Assembly (NCBI GenBank): GCA_015478585.1
Contig: JADMIM010000018.1
Span: 1-47,348 of the forward strand
Direction: 5' to 3'
DNA length: 47,348 nucleotides
From: Thermaceae bacterium
Lineage (GTDB): Bacteria; Deinococcota; Deinococci; Deinococcales; Thermaceae
Position 1 is the stretch's first letter. Every line of letters begins with the position of its first letter. Below the pieces are notes generated by a model. It had not been told where the DNA came from and made no database searches. It saw nothing but the letters and a program-made list of their open reading frames with translations. The position numbers and the translations under genes are program-made. Below, in pieces: positions 16,917 through 24,044 of the stretch.

Positions 16917-18083
16917 ATGCAGCGTTTGCCCTTCATTCTGGTTATGGTAGGGGCCTTGGGATTGGCCCAGGGTCTAACCCCTCAGGCGGCCCTTGAGCGC
17001 CTGTTTACCCAGCCACCAGCCAAGGTCGAGTGGTTTTCGCCGGTGTTCTTGAATCAGGTTTCGATTGAGCAAATCAATGCTCTCCTGCCACAACTGACTC
17101 AAGGATTAGGGAAGTACCAGGGTGTGCGCCCGGATGGCCCGAACTTTGTCGTGGAGTTCGAGCAAGGTCTGATTCCGGCTCAAATTGCCCTCGACCCTCA
17201 AGGCCGTATCACCGGGTTGTTTTTTCGCCCAGCACAACCCAAAACCGTTCGTAGCCTCGAGCAAATCCTGGCCGAATACCAAAGCCTGCCGGGGCAGGTG
17301 AGCCTGCTGGTGCTCGAGGACGCTCAGCCCAGGCTCTCTCTAAACCCCGACCTGCCGCTGGCGATAGGCTCGACCTTCAAGCTGGCGGTGCTAGAGGCAC
17401 TGCAAGTCCAGATACAGGCTGGTAAACGCAAGTGGGGCGACACCGTGGCGCTCGAGGCCGCTTGGAAAAGCCTGCCTTCAGGAACCATGCAAAACACTCC
17501 TGATGGAACCACCTTCAGCCTCGAGCAGTATGCCTCCCAGATGATTTCTATCTCTGACAATACTGCCGCCGACTCGCTGATTCACATCGTCGGGCGCAGC
17601 AGCATCGAAGCCCTGACCCCTCGCAACCGACCTTTCCTCACCACCCGCGAGGCCTTCATCCTGAAAAACCCGGCCAATAAGGACATGCTGGAGCGCTACC
17701 GAAAAGCCGACCCCGCCGGACGAACGGCCCTGCTGCCGGAGATAGATCAGCTACCCTTGCCTAAAGCCGAGGTATTTGCAGGTGGCCCGGTAGCCACCGA
17801 CATCGAGTGGTTTTTTAGCACCAGCGAGCTGTGCAGCCTGATGGAAAAAGTGCAAGCCCTGCCGCTGATGAGCCTGAACCCTGGGGTCGCCAACCCCGCC
17901 GACTGGCAAAAAGTGGCCTACAAGGGCGGCTCGGAGCCGGGCGTGCTCAACCTAACCACCTACCTGATTGCAAAAAACGGCAAGCACTACTGCGTTTCAG
18001 CAACCTGGAACAATCCCCAAGCCGCGCTCGAGGAAAACAAATTCCTCCTGCTCTATAGCGAGTTGCTGACTGATCTGAAGTAA
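16917..18083 (+). CDS. Secreted class A beta-lactamase-fold serine hydrolase
   Basis: 388 residues with a signal peptide (FILVMVGALGLAQG). The N-terminal ~100 residues form a small DUF3887/NTF2-like domain. The rest has the penicillin-recognising enzyme motifs: SxxK as STFK near residue 152, SDN in SISDNTAAD near 217, and a KxG-like YKGG near residue 340. All three active-site boxes are present, so it is probably an active serine hydrolase in the envelope. It may be a beta-lactamase, but cell-wall or peptide hydrolases of this superfamily look alike, and the extra N-terminal domain is not typical of classical resistance enzymes. The gene is followed directly by the left boundary repeat of the mer cassette. 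Confidence 0.82.
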   Translation: MQRLPFILVMVGALGLAQGLTPQAALERLFTQPPAKVEWFSPVFLNQVSIEQINALLPQLTQGLGKYQGVRPDGPNFVVEFEQGLIPAQIALDPQGRITGLFFRPAQPKTVRSLEQILAEYQSLPGQVSLLVLEDAQPRLSLNPDLPLAIGSTFKLAVLEALQVQIQAGKRKWGDTVALEAAWKSLPSGTMQNTPDGTTFSLEQYASQMISISDNTAADSLIHIVGRSSIEALTPRNRPFLTTREAFILKNPANKDMLERYRKADPAGRTALLPEIDQLPLPKAEVFAGGPVATDIEWFFSTSELCSLMEKVQALPLMSLNPGVANPADWQKVAYKGGSEPGVLNLTTYLIAKNGKHYCVSATWNNPQAALEENKFLLLYSELLTDLK

Positions 18084-18097
18084 CCCTCACCGCCCCA

Positions 18098-18142
18098 GTC
18101 TCACGGTAAACTTCTAACTGTGAGAGTGGTTCCTTTCAGGTT
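18098..18142. repeat. Left direct repeat of the mer cassette (truncated copy of the mtnA 5' end)
   Basis: 45 bp aligning with 20477-20522 with four substitutions and one indel. It includes TGTGAGAGTGGTTCCTTTCA, the start of mtnA. Similarity stops at 18142, one base short of the end of the mer-side pseudogene's stop codon. Confidence 0.8.
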
Positions 18143-18324
18143 ACAGACCACTATCTTGACCGAGAAGTTTCTGGAGACGAATCACCTCCTCCAGCCTCGG
18201 AAACCCCCCCAGCACCACCTGGCCGTCCACCACTAGACTGGGAACCGCCCGCACCTCGTACCGCTCGGCTAGGGCGCAACAACTCCCATCCTTGCACTCC
18301 GGCGGTAAAAAGCTCGATTTTCAT
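18141..18324 (-). pseudogene. Thioredoxin-like gene, frameshifted
   Basis: From ATG 18324 (ribosome-binding GGAGGAG upstream) the frame starts MKIELFTAG and then runs into a low-complexity Gly/Ser/Arg sequence unlike a real protein. After one base is skipped at about 18299 the sequence reads CKDGSCCALAERYEV, RAVPSLVVDGQVVLGGF, RLEEVIRLQKLLGQDSGL and stops at TAA 18143-18141. That is a clean small thioredoxin/glutaredoxin-type fold (VPSLVVDG holds the cis-proline). A one-base insertion, or a short deletion that also removed the first redox cysteine, has therefore broken it. A sequencing error is possible. It is the last gene of the mer transcript and may have served in thiol-based metal reduction. 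Confidence 0.75.
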
Positions 18325-18335
18325 GGCTCCTCCTT

Positions 18336-19709
18336 CTAAGCGCAGCACGAGAGCAACCTCAACTCAGTATCCAGAGCCTGTGCTACCAGCCGGATTCCCT
18401 CGGCTAGCGTAAGGTAGGGGTGGAAGGTCTCGATTAAGTCTTGGTAATTCAGGCCAAACTTGACCGCCAATACTGCCTCTTGCAGGGCATCCCCGGCCTC
18501 AGGGGCCAGAATCGAGAGCCCCAGCACCGTGCCCTCCCCGTCCACTACCAGCTTGAATATTCCCTGAGGGTTGTGCTGCACCAGAGCTTTAGGAAGCTGC
18601 TCTAAAGGCAGTCGGGCAACCCGGATACCTGAGCCATACTGTTTGCGGGCTTCCTCCTCGCTAAGCCCCACCGTCGCCAGAGCGGGGTCGGTAAAAGTCA
18701 CACGCGGTACAGCCTTAAGGTCGAGGTCTTCTTTGCTCCCAAGCACATTACGCGCAGCGACTCGCCCCGCCTGGGCCGCCACGTATACGTATTGAGGTAA
18801 ACCTGCTCCATCCCCGGCTGCATAGATACGAGCATTGGTGGTTTGAAGATATTCGTCTACTCGAATCTCCCCCCTGGCTCCCAGAGCAACCCCAGCCACT
18901 TCCAAAGCGAGCCCCTCGGTGCGAGGTTTACGCCCGGTGGAGACCAATAACCGCTCTCCACGGTACACTCGGCTATCGGTATGTATCTGAAATTCTCCAT
19001 TTCGCACCACCTTCTCTACCTTAAGGCCCGTATGGAACTCCACCCCTTCTGCCTCGAGGTAGCCCCGCAGCAGGGTGGACAGTTCGGGGTCTTCGGTAGG
19101 GAGCAGGTAAGGGGTGGCCTCCAGCACCGTCACCTTGGTGCCCAACCGGGCATAGGCTTGGGCGAGTTCCAAACCAATAGCTCCTCCCCCAATGACCAAC
19201 AAGGTCTTGGGCTGAATATCCGGGGAGAGTGCTTGGATATACGTCCAAGGTCGGCTCTCCGCCAAACCGGGGATTGGGGGCATGGTGGGGGTGGCACCGG
19301 TAGCCAGCACATAATGCTTGGCCTGATGAACCAGCCCATCCACCTCGAGGGTTTCCCTGTCCAAAAAGCGAGCCTGACCGCCAATTACCGGGACACCTGC
19401 TGCTTTGAGTACCTCGGCGTATTTTTCCTGGCGTAAGTGACCCACCAGCGCATCCTTCTGCTGGATGACCTCGGCCAAATGAACCCTGTTAGCCTGGGTC
19501 TGGATGCCCTCAAAGGGATGGTGTCCGGCTTTATGAAAGGCCTCCGTGGCGCGCAGCAAAGCCTTGGAAGGCACGCACCCTACGTTGACACAGGTTCCCC
19601 CCAGGGTCGCGCCCTCGATAACCGCGACTTTTGCCCCCCTTGAAGCCGCTTCTAAGGCCGCAGCCACCCCCGCCGAACCACTGCCCACAATCAGGAGGTC
19701 GTAGCTCAT
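18336..19709 (-). CDS. merA: Mercuric reductase
   Basis: 457 residues of the pyridine-nucleotide disulfide oxidoreductase family; it reduces Hg(II) to volatile Hg(0) with NADPH in the cytoplasm. The FAD motif is LLIVGSGSAGVAAALEA. The redox-active pair is Cys40/Cys45 (GGTCVNVGCVPSK). The NAD(P) motif is VIGGGAIGLELAQAYARLG. The second FAD motif is IYAAGDG. The C-terminal vicinal cysteines that receive Hg(II), Cys455-Cys456 (LLSCCA), are what set MerA apart from lipoamide dehydrogenase. It has no N-terminal NmerA domain; that role could be filled by the separate HMA protein upstream, whose stop codon overlaps this ATG (ATGA). Confidence 0.95.
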   Translation of the reverse strand: MSYDLLIVGSGSAGVAAALEAASRGAKVAVIEGATLGGTCVNVGCVPSKALLRATEAFHKAGHHPFEGIQTQANRVHLAEVIQQKDALVGHLRQEKYAEVLKAAGVPVIGGQARFLDRETLEVDGLVHQAKHYVLATGATPTMPPIPGLAESRPWTYIQALSPDIQPKTLLVIGGGAIGLELAQAYARLGTKVTVLEATPYLLPTEDPELSTLLRGYLEAEGVEFHTGLKVEKVVRNGEFQIHTDSRVYRGERLLVSTGRKPRTEGLALEVAGVALGARGEIRVDEYLQTTNARIYAAGDGAGLPQYVYVAAQAGRVAARNVLGSKEDLDLKAVPRVTFTDPALATVGLSEEEARKQYGSGIRVARLPLEQLPKALVQHNPQGIFKLVVDGEGTVLGLSILAPEAGDALQEAVLAVKFGLNYQDLIETFHPYLTLAEGIRLVAQALDTELRLLSCCA

Positions 19710-19936
19710 TGCATTCCCTCAGATATAATTTCGGCAGGATATCCTACGGCTCGCAACTCACCCAGCAGAGCCTCCAGAGAGGCTTCACCCACCACGGTGG
19801 CTTCCTTACGCAGATAATCTACTCGAACCCGCTCTGTACCTGGTACGCGCTTGAGGGCGGCTTCTACGGTGCGGATGCAGCCCGCGCAGTGCATCCCCGG
19901 AACTTTGAGTTTGTATTGATGGCTGATATCTTCCAT
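19706..19936 (-). CDS. Heavy-metal-associated (HMA) domain protein, MerP-like
   Basis: A 76-residue single HMA domain with the metal-binding motif GMHCAGC (residues 14-20). The ferredoxin-like fold is complete and close to the usual length. It has no signal peptide, so unlike classical periplasmic MerP it should stay in the cytoplasm. It probably hands Hg(II) to MerA, as the NmerA domain does in other reductases. Its last codons overlap the merA start by 4 nt, implying coupled translation. Its own ATG lies 6 nt after the -10 of a MerR-type promoter. Confidence 0.9.
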   Translation of the reverse strand: MEDISHQYKLKVPGMHCAGCIRTVEAALKRVPGTERVRVDYLRKEATVVGEASLEALLGELRAVGYPAEIISEGMQ

Positions 19937-19942
19937 TCCCTT

Positions 19943-19974
19943 ACCCTAAACCCTGGAGTGGACTCCAAGGTCAA
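19943..19974 (-). promoter_or_regulatory. MerR-type operator/promoter of merP-merA
   Basis: On the minus strand: -35 TTGACC (19974-19969), a 20-bp spacer and -10 TAGGGT (19948-19943); with TTAGGG as -10 the spacer is 19. The overlong spacer contains the dyad TGGAGTCCACTCCA (19967-19954), as in promoters that MerR proteins activate by untwisting DNA. The -10 ends 6 nt before the ATG of the HMA gene, so the transcript would be leaderless. Confidence 0.8.
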
Positions 19975-19978
19975 GGGG

Positions 19979-20386
19979 TCAGGCTGGGGTGGGGTCTAGG
20001 TAGATGCAGTGGTCATGACCATCGCAGGCAGGATCGGGATGGGTTTCGGCCCAGGTCAGCCGCTCGGCCAAGGCATCCCGCAGGGCACTGAGTTCGGCGA
20101 TGTGCCGATCGAGCAACACTACTTTTTGCTGCAACAACCCGCGTACGCTGTCACAGGGGGCTTGGCCTTCTTGCATGATGCTCAACAATAGACGAATGTC
20201 TTCCAAGGAAAGACCTAACCCCTGAGCCTGTTTGATGAAGCGCAAACGTTGGATAGCCCTGGCTTCATAAAGCCGATAGTTACCCTCGCTGCGTTCACTG
20301 GGGTAAATCAATCTTTCTCGTTCGTAAAAACGCAGGGTGTCGCGGCTGACTCCAGTTTGTTTTGCAAGTTCCCCAATACGATACAT
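19979..20386 (-). CDS. merR: MerR family mercury-responsive regulator
   Basis: 135 residues from ATG 20386, which starts exactly at the conserved MYRIGELAKQTGVSRDTLRFYE. Upstream in-frame ATGs would add an atypical leader. The winged-helix domain (residues 1-70) and dimerisation helix are typical. Three cysteines could bind Hg(II): Cys78 (QAPCDS), Cys121 and Cys127 (CDGHDHC). This matches the three-cysteine plan of MerR, although the spacing of the last two (C-x5-C) is shorter than in Tn501 MerR and is more like other MerR metal sensors. It lies upstream of the merP-like gene and merA on the same strand, with the target operator in between. TATCTT 6 nt upstream of ATG suggests a leaderless mRNA. 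Confidence 0.88.
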   Translation of the reverse strand: MYRIGELAKQTGVSRDTLRFYERERLIYPSERSEGNYRLYEARAIQRLRFIKQAQGLGLSLEDIRLLLSIMQEGQAPCDSVRGLLQQKVVLLDRHIAELSALRDALAERLTWAETHPDPACDGHDHCIYLDPTPA

Positions 20387-20392
20387 AAATTC

Positions 20393-20398
20393 AAGATA
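20393..20398 (-). promoter_or_regulatory. -10 box of merR (leaderless type)
   Basis: TATCTT on the minus strand lies 6 nt before the merR ATG; no Shine-Dalgarno is seen. This promoter is separate from the operator between merR and the HMA gene. Confidence 0.5.
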
Positions 20399-20474
20399 TA
20401 GCTCTGGGGAAAACCGAGTTGTAATCCCGAAAACAGGGCAGCTATAGAACTTACATTTTTCAAAACGAGGAAAC

Positions 20475-20493
20475 AAGTCTACACGGTAGACTT
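20475..20493 (+). promoter_or_regulatory. Perfect palindrome and -10 box at the mtnA promoter
   Basis: AAGTCTAC-ACG-GTAGACTT is an exact 8-bp inverted repeat. Its right arm contains TAGACT (20488-20493), a -10 box 7 nt before the GTG start of mtnA, so a bound protein would block it. The left copy of the direct repeat at 18098 keeps only a decayed version of the dyad. Confidence 0.5.
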
Positions 20494-20522
20494 CTAGTTG
20501 TGAGAGTGGTTCCTTTCAAGTT
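20477..20522. repeat. Right direct repeat of the mer cassette (5' end of mtnA)
   Basis: 46 bp matching 18098-18142. It covers the mtnA -10 box, start codon and first seven codons. This copy belongs to the intact gene. Confidence 0.8.
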
Positions 20523-21486
20523 CGAGGCCAATACCTTTTGGCTGTTAGACCAGCGGCAGTTGCCCCTCGAGGAGGCTTGGGTTGCGTGCCACACGGCGGT
20601 AGATGCCGCTGACGGCATTCACGACATGGTGGTGCGGGGGGCTCCGGCTATCGGGGTGACGGCGGCATACGGAATGGTTCTGGCCCATTTATCCGGTGAA
20701 AACCCTACCGAGGCCGATCAGGTCTTACGCAAAAGCCGCCCTACGGCGGTGAACCTGTTCTACGCGCTAGACCGGATGAAGCCGCACTGGGGCGACCTCG
20801 AGGGTTCATTGAGGGAAGCCAGGGCCATCTGGGATGAGGTAGAGCAGACCGAACTCGCTATCAGCCAGAATGGGGCCAGGGTGCTCAAAGGGCAAGTCCT
20901 GACCCACTGCAACACCGGGCCGCTCGCCACCGGCGGATATGGTACTGCTTTGGGCGCAATTATTGAGGCGCACCGCCAGGGCCGCGTTTCTCACGTTTGG
21001 GTGGACGAAACCCGGCCCTATCTACAAGGCGCTCGGTTGACCGCCTACGAGCTGCAAAAAGTGGGGGTTCCCGCTACGCTCATCACCGACAACATGGCCG
21101 CTTATTTCATGAGCAAGGGCCAGGTGGACGCGGTGATTCTGGGCACCGACCGCATGGCCCTGAACGGCGATTTCGCTAACAAGATTGGCACTTACGGGGT
21201 CGCGGTTCTGGCTCATTATCATGAGATTCCTTTCTATCCTGCGCTGCCGCTTTCCTCAGTTGACCCTCGCCTCGAGACCGGCGAAGCCATACCGATTGAG
21301 GAGCGCTCAGGGCTCGAGGTAACAACTGTTCACGGCATACCCATGGCCCCAGAAGGCTTCCCGGCGGCGCATCCAGCTTTCGATGTCACCTCGCACGCAC
21401 TCGTCACAGGAATCGTCACCGAGAAAGGCGTGCTGTACCCGCCGTTTGATGAATCCTTACGACTGGCAATGGGTTTGCTAGACTAG
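20500..21486 (+). CDS. mtnA: Methylthioribose-1-phosphate isomerase
   Basis: 328 residues, slightly shorter than the usual ~345. It interconverts methylthioribose-1-phosphate and methylthioribulose-1-phosphate in methionine salvage. Family signatures are present: VRGAPAIGVTAAYG, LTHCNTGPLATGGYGTALG (with the active-site Cys), VDETRPYLQGARLTAYEL and GTDRMALNGDFANKIGTY (with the active-site Asp). The start is GTG 20500, preceded by TAGACT at 7 nt and no Shine-Dalgarno. The first 20 bp or so are duplicated on the far side of the mer cassette, so the cassette appears to have entered at this gene's 5' end and left it intact. Confidence 0.94.
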   Translation: MRVVPFKFEANTFWLLDQRQLPLEEAWVACHTAVDAADGIHDMVVRGAPAIGVTAAYGMVLAHLSGENPTEADQVLRKSRPTAVNLFYALDRMKPHWGDLEGSLREARAIWDEVEQTELAISQNGARVLKGQVLTHCNTGPLATGGYGTALGAIIEAHRQGRVSHVWVDETRPYLQGARLTAYELQKVGVPATLITDNMAAYFMSKGQVDAVILGTDRMALNGDFANKIGTYGVAVLAHYHEIPFYPALPLSSVDPRLETGEAIPIEERSGLEVTTVHGIPMAPEGFPAAHPAFDVTSHALVTGIVTEKGVLYPPFDESLRLAMGLLD

Positions 21487-21488
21487 GG

Positions 21489-21677
21489 TTGGGCGTAGGT
21501 AAGAACAGGCATTTGCTAAGGCGTATTGCAGGCCTCGAGCGACAAATTTCCATTCATCAAGAAAGGATTGCCGCTGAAGAGGCCAAACCCGTTCCCGACC
21601 CCGGATTAATCCGGCACTGGCAGAAAGAGGTAAGCGCGTGGCAATCCGAAATGGAGCGAATGAAGACGAGACTTTAG
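21489..21677 (+). CDS. Small coiled-coil protein of unknown function
   Basis: 62 residues, mostly one charged amphipathic helical hairpin (LLRRIAGLERQISIHQERIA ... WQKEVSAWQSEMERMKTRL) interrupted by KPVPDPG. No known domain is recognised. The only usable start in this frame is TTG 21489, just behind the mtnA stop codon, so it is probably cotranscribed with mtnA. Regular codon use and the heptad pattern argue for a real gene. A role in protein-protein contacts is possible but unsupported. Confidence 0.6.
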   Translation: MGVGKNRHLLRRIAGLERQISIHQERIAAEEAKPVPDPGLIRHWQKEVSAWQSEMERMKTRL

Positions 21678-21874
21678 GCTCCTCATCCCGCATCTGGGAG
21701 GAGCTGCTCGAGGATTTTCGTAACCTCGAGCGGCTTTACCGCGAGGCCCAAAGCACACCGGGCTCGAAAGCTGAAGCGGAAAAGCTCGAGATAAACCTGT
21801 TTTCCTCGCTGGCTCACGTCGCTATGCATTCCAAGGTGATGATAGAGACCTTTGAAGGGAACGACGAAGAATAG
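21638..21874 (+). CDS. Small acidic protein of unknown function
   Basis: 78 residues from GTG 21638, overlapping the previous small gene by 40 nt in another frame. The body is helical and charged (RIWEELLEDFRNLERLYREA, EKLEINLFSSLAHVAMHSKVMIETFE). The first ~15 residues look unlike the rest and may not be translated, but no better start codon is present. It ends 2 nt before the comF start. Overlap and spacing suggest one operon mtnA-small-small-comF. Confidence 0.6.
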   Translation: MAIRNGANEDETLGSSSRIWEELLEDFRNLERLYREAQSTPGSKAEAEKLEINLFSSLAHVAMHSKVMIETFEGNDEE

Positions 21875-21876
21875 TC

Positions 21877-22491
21877 GTGGGCTGGCTCGAGGCTTTTCTA
21901 GGTTTGCGCTGTCCGGGTTGTGGGCAGCCGCTCGACCAGGCGGTGCTGTGTGCGGCGTGCCGCGCCGAGTTGGTTCCGCGCCACGTCCCCAACTTCGTGT
22001 ATCTGGGCAGTTATCAGCGCTTCGGCAATCTGGGCCGGGCCATCAAATACCGAGGCCACCGCGAGTTAGCCACGTTGGTCGGGCACAAAATTGCTCTCGG
22101 AGTGCAGCAGGCGGATTGGGTGGTGGATGGGGTAACTGCCGTGCCCACGCTTTTGTACCGGGAGATACAGCGCGGCTACAACCAAGCCGAGCTGATCGCA
22201 CAAGCCTCGGCTAAGGGACTCCGCGTGCCTTACCAGAGAGTACTTTCTCGAGCCCGCTACACCAAGTCCCAGACGCGAAAATCCTTATCCGAGCGTTTGG
22301 CGCTTCCCGAAGACACGTTTGCTGCCAAATCTCCGGTCAAAGGCGTTTGGCTCCTGGTGGACGACGTGGTAACTACGGGGACAACCTTTGCTCGAGCCCG
22401 GATAGCACTGTTGGACGCAGGTGCGGCCAAGGTTTACGGCGGGGCGATTGCGGTAAAAAGCCCACACGAAATCTCACGTTTTTCCCTATAA
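21877..22491 (+). CDS. comF: ComF family phosphoribosyltransferase-like protein
   Basis: 204 residues, normal for ComF. An N-terminal zinc ribbon has Cys12, Cys15, Cys25 and Cys28 (CPGCG, CAAC). A type I phosphoribosyltransferase domain follows, with the PRPP-binding motif WLLVDDVVTTGTTFARA and the family motif REIQRGYNQAELIA. ComF is needed for DNA uptake in naturally competent bacteria, probably linking the incoming DNA to the recombination machinery; its reaction is unknown. Start GTG 21877 lies 2 nt after the preceding gene. Pilin genes near 42.6-43.9 kb would fit a competent lifestyle. Confidence 0.88.
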   Translation: MGWLEAFLGLRCPGCGQPLDQAVLCAACRAELVPRHVPNFVYLGSYQRFGNLGRAIKYRGHRELATLVGHKIALGVQQADWVVDGVTAVPTLLYREIQRGYNQAELIAQASAKGLRVPYQRVLSRARYTKSQTRKSLSERLALPEDTFAAKSPVKGVWLLVDDVVTTGTTFARARIALLDAGAAKVYGGAIAVKSPHEISRFSL

Positions 22492-22527
22492 TCAAGGCAT
22501 CCGCCCACACCGCACCAACGTGTGGGC
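22487..22527 (+). promoter_or_regulatory. Consensus -10 and 8-bp hairpin before the DUF4258-like gene
   Basis: TATAAT (22487-22492) overlaps the end of comF; no convincing -35 is seen. GCCCACAC (22503-22510) then pairs with GTGTGGGC (22520-22527) in the leader. There is no T-run, so the hairpin may shape the 5' UTR rather than stop transcription. Confidence 0.4.
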
Positions 22528-22549
22528 TTCGCAATTGGGAGGGGAGCGC

Positions 22550-22963
22550 ATGGTCAAACGCCCACGGATTCGCAGGCTCGAGGAATTGCTCCCTTTTCTG
22601 CGTGAAGGTCGCTACCGCATCGGCCCTCACGTTGCTCGGCATATGCTGCAAGAGGGTTTTATCGAGCATGACGTACTGCAAGCCGTCGAGTGGGGCCGTG
22701 AGTTGGCGGTATACCCCGAGGAAAGCCGGATGCTGGTGTTGGGTTACATGGTTTTCCCGCCCCAGCTCCGACTACCACTACACGTGGTACTGGAGTACCG
22801 AGAAAACCGCCAGGTAGATATCGTGACCGCCTTTATCCCTAAAAAGCCCCACCATGTTTACTCCAGAGCCCGCATCGCGGCCATACTGCGCTTTGACGGA
22901 ACCTTCGAGGAAGTGCGCTGGAAACGGCCCAAGTTTCTCACTGAAGACCAAATTCCGAGGTAG
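22550..22963 (+). CDS. DUF4258-like protein
   Basis: 137 residues from ATG 22550 behind GGAGGGGAG; an upstream in-frame start would read through the leader hairpin. The pattern RIGPHVARHMLQEGFIEHDVLQAVEWG ... PLHVVLEYRENRQVDIVTAFIP is that of DUF4258, a RelE-like small fold in which the His and the C-terminal strand are conserved. Some such proteins are toxin-like, but no antitoxin gene is adjacent, and the length and own promoter argue for a stand-alone protein. Function unknown. Confidence 0.7.
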   Translation: MVKRPRIRRLEELLPFLREGRYRIGPHVARHMLQEGFIEHDVLQAVEWGRELAVYPEESRMLVLGYMVFPPQLRLPLHVVLEYRENRQVDIVTAFIPKKPHHVYSRARIAAILRFDGTFEEVRWKRPKFLTEDQIPR

Positions 22964-23055
22964 CTCTAGACCTCGAGGGCATCATCAGCAAGGCCAGCCG
23001 GTATTCAGTAGGGGGATCCTCGAGCGGTTCAAGAAAGTGCTCAGCGCTAAAGGCA

Positions 23056-24003
23056 TTACTCCTGGAAGCGTCCCAGACCTCGGAAGCGCCGATAGCGGTC
23101 TTCAAACAAGGCTTCCGGGCCCAGGGGCTTGAGTTCGCTCAGGGTTTGGTGCAGGGCGTACTTAATGTTAGCAAAGGTGATTTTAGGGTCGCGGTGGGCT
23201 CCTCCGCCGGGTTCGGGGATGATGCGGTCTACCACGCCGAGCTCGAGTAAATCCTTGGCCGAAAGCTTGAGGGCTTCGGCGGCCTTGGCCGCCTCCTTGG
23301 CCTCGCGCCACAAGATAGCCGCGCAAGATTCGGGGGAAATTACCGAGTACCAGGCGTTTTCCATGATGAGTACCCGGTTGCCCACACCAATTGCCAGGGC
23401 TCCACCCGAGCCGCCTTCGCCTAAGATGATGGCAACCGCCGGAACCCGCAGCCGGGCCATGCGCTGGATGCTCTGGGCGATTACCCAAGCCTGGCCGCGT
23501 TCTTCGGCAGAAATACCGGGATAGGCTCCGGGCGTGTCAATCAGGGCGATAAAAGGCCGGGCGAAGCGATCCGCCAAATCCATCAGCCGCATGGCCTTGC
23601 GGTAGCCCTCGGGGTGGGGCATCCCGAAGTTGCGGAGGATATTTTCCTTGGTGTCGCGACCCTTCTGGTGACCCACCACCACTACCGGCTCCCCCTCGAA
23701 ATAGGCCAGCCCCCCCACTACGGCAGCATCGTCCGAGTAGGCACGGTCGCCGGAAAGCTCGAGGAAATCGCTGGTGATGCCATTGATCACGTCTAGCGAG
23801 GTTGGGCGGCCTGGAGCGCGGGCCAACTGTACCCGCTCCCAGCGCGAAAGGTTGTCGAAGGTGTCGCCCTTCAGCCTCAGCAGCCGCTCGCGCAGCACCG
23901 AAAGCTCGCCGGAGAGGTCTACCCCACTGCTGGCCGCAAAACCCTCGAGTTCGGCGATTTTAGCCTCGAGTTCGGAGATGGGTTTTTCAAACTCAAGGGC
24001 CAT
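23056..24003 (-). CDS. accA: Acetyl-CoA carboxylase carboxyltransferase subunit alpha
   Basis: 315 residues, the normal length. Together with AccD it moves the carboxyl group from biotin to acetyl-CoA, giving malonyl-CoA for fatty-acid synthesis. The crotonase-fold signatures are [46 protein letters not shown] and [21 protein letters not shown]; the N-terminus starts [16 protein letters not shown]. It lies downstream of accD on the same strand with 103 bp between them, filled by short tandem repeats. Confidence 0.96.
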   Translation of the reverse strand: MALEFEKPISELEAKIAELEGFAASSGVDLSGELSVLRERLLRLKGDTFDNLSRWERVQLARAPGRPTSLDVINGITSDFLELSGDRAYSDDAAVVGGLAYFEGEPVVVVGHQKGRDTKENILRNFGMPHPEGYRKAMRLMDLADRFARPFIALIDTPGAYPGISAEERGQAWVIAQSIQRMARLRVPAVAIILGEGGSGGALAIGVGNRVLIMENAWYSVISPESCAAILWREAKEAAKAAEALKLSAKDLLELGVVDRIIPEPGGGAHRDPKITFANIKYALHQTLSELKPLGPEALFEDRYRRFRGLGRFQE

Positions 24004-24044
24004 GAAAACCTCGCCAAACGCTAGAGACGGGCATCAAGAAATAA

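Noticed and set aside
18336-19709. The flavoprotein could be lipoamide dehydrogenase
   Set aside because: The C-terminal Cys-Cys pair and its position behind merR and an HMA gene with a MerR operator identify it as mercuric reductase.
22550-22963. Toxin of a toxin-antitoxin pair
   Set aside because: DUF4258 is distantly RelE-like, but no small antitoxin gene is adjacent and the protein is longer than typical toxins.
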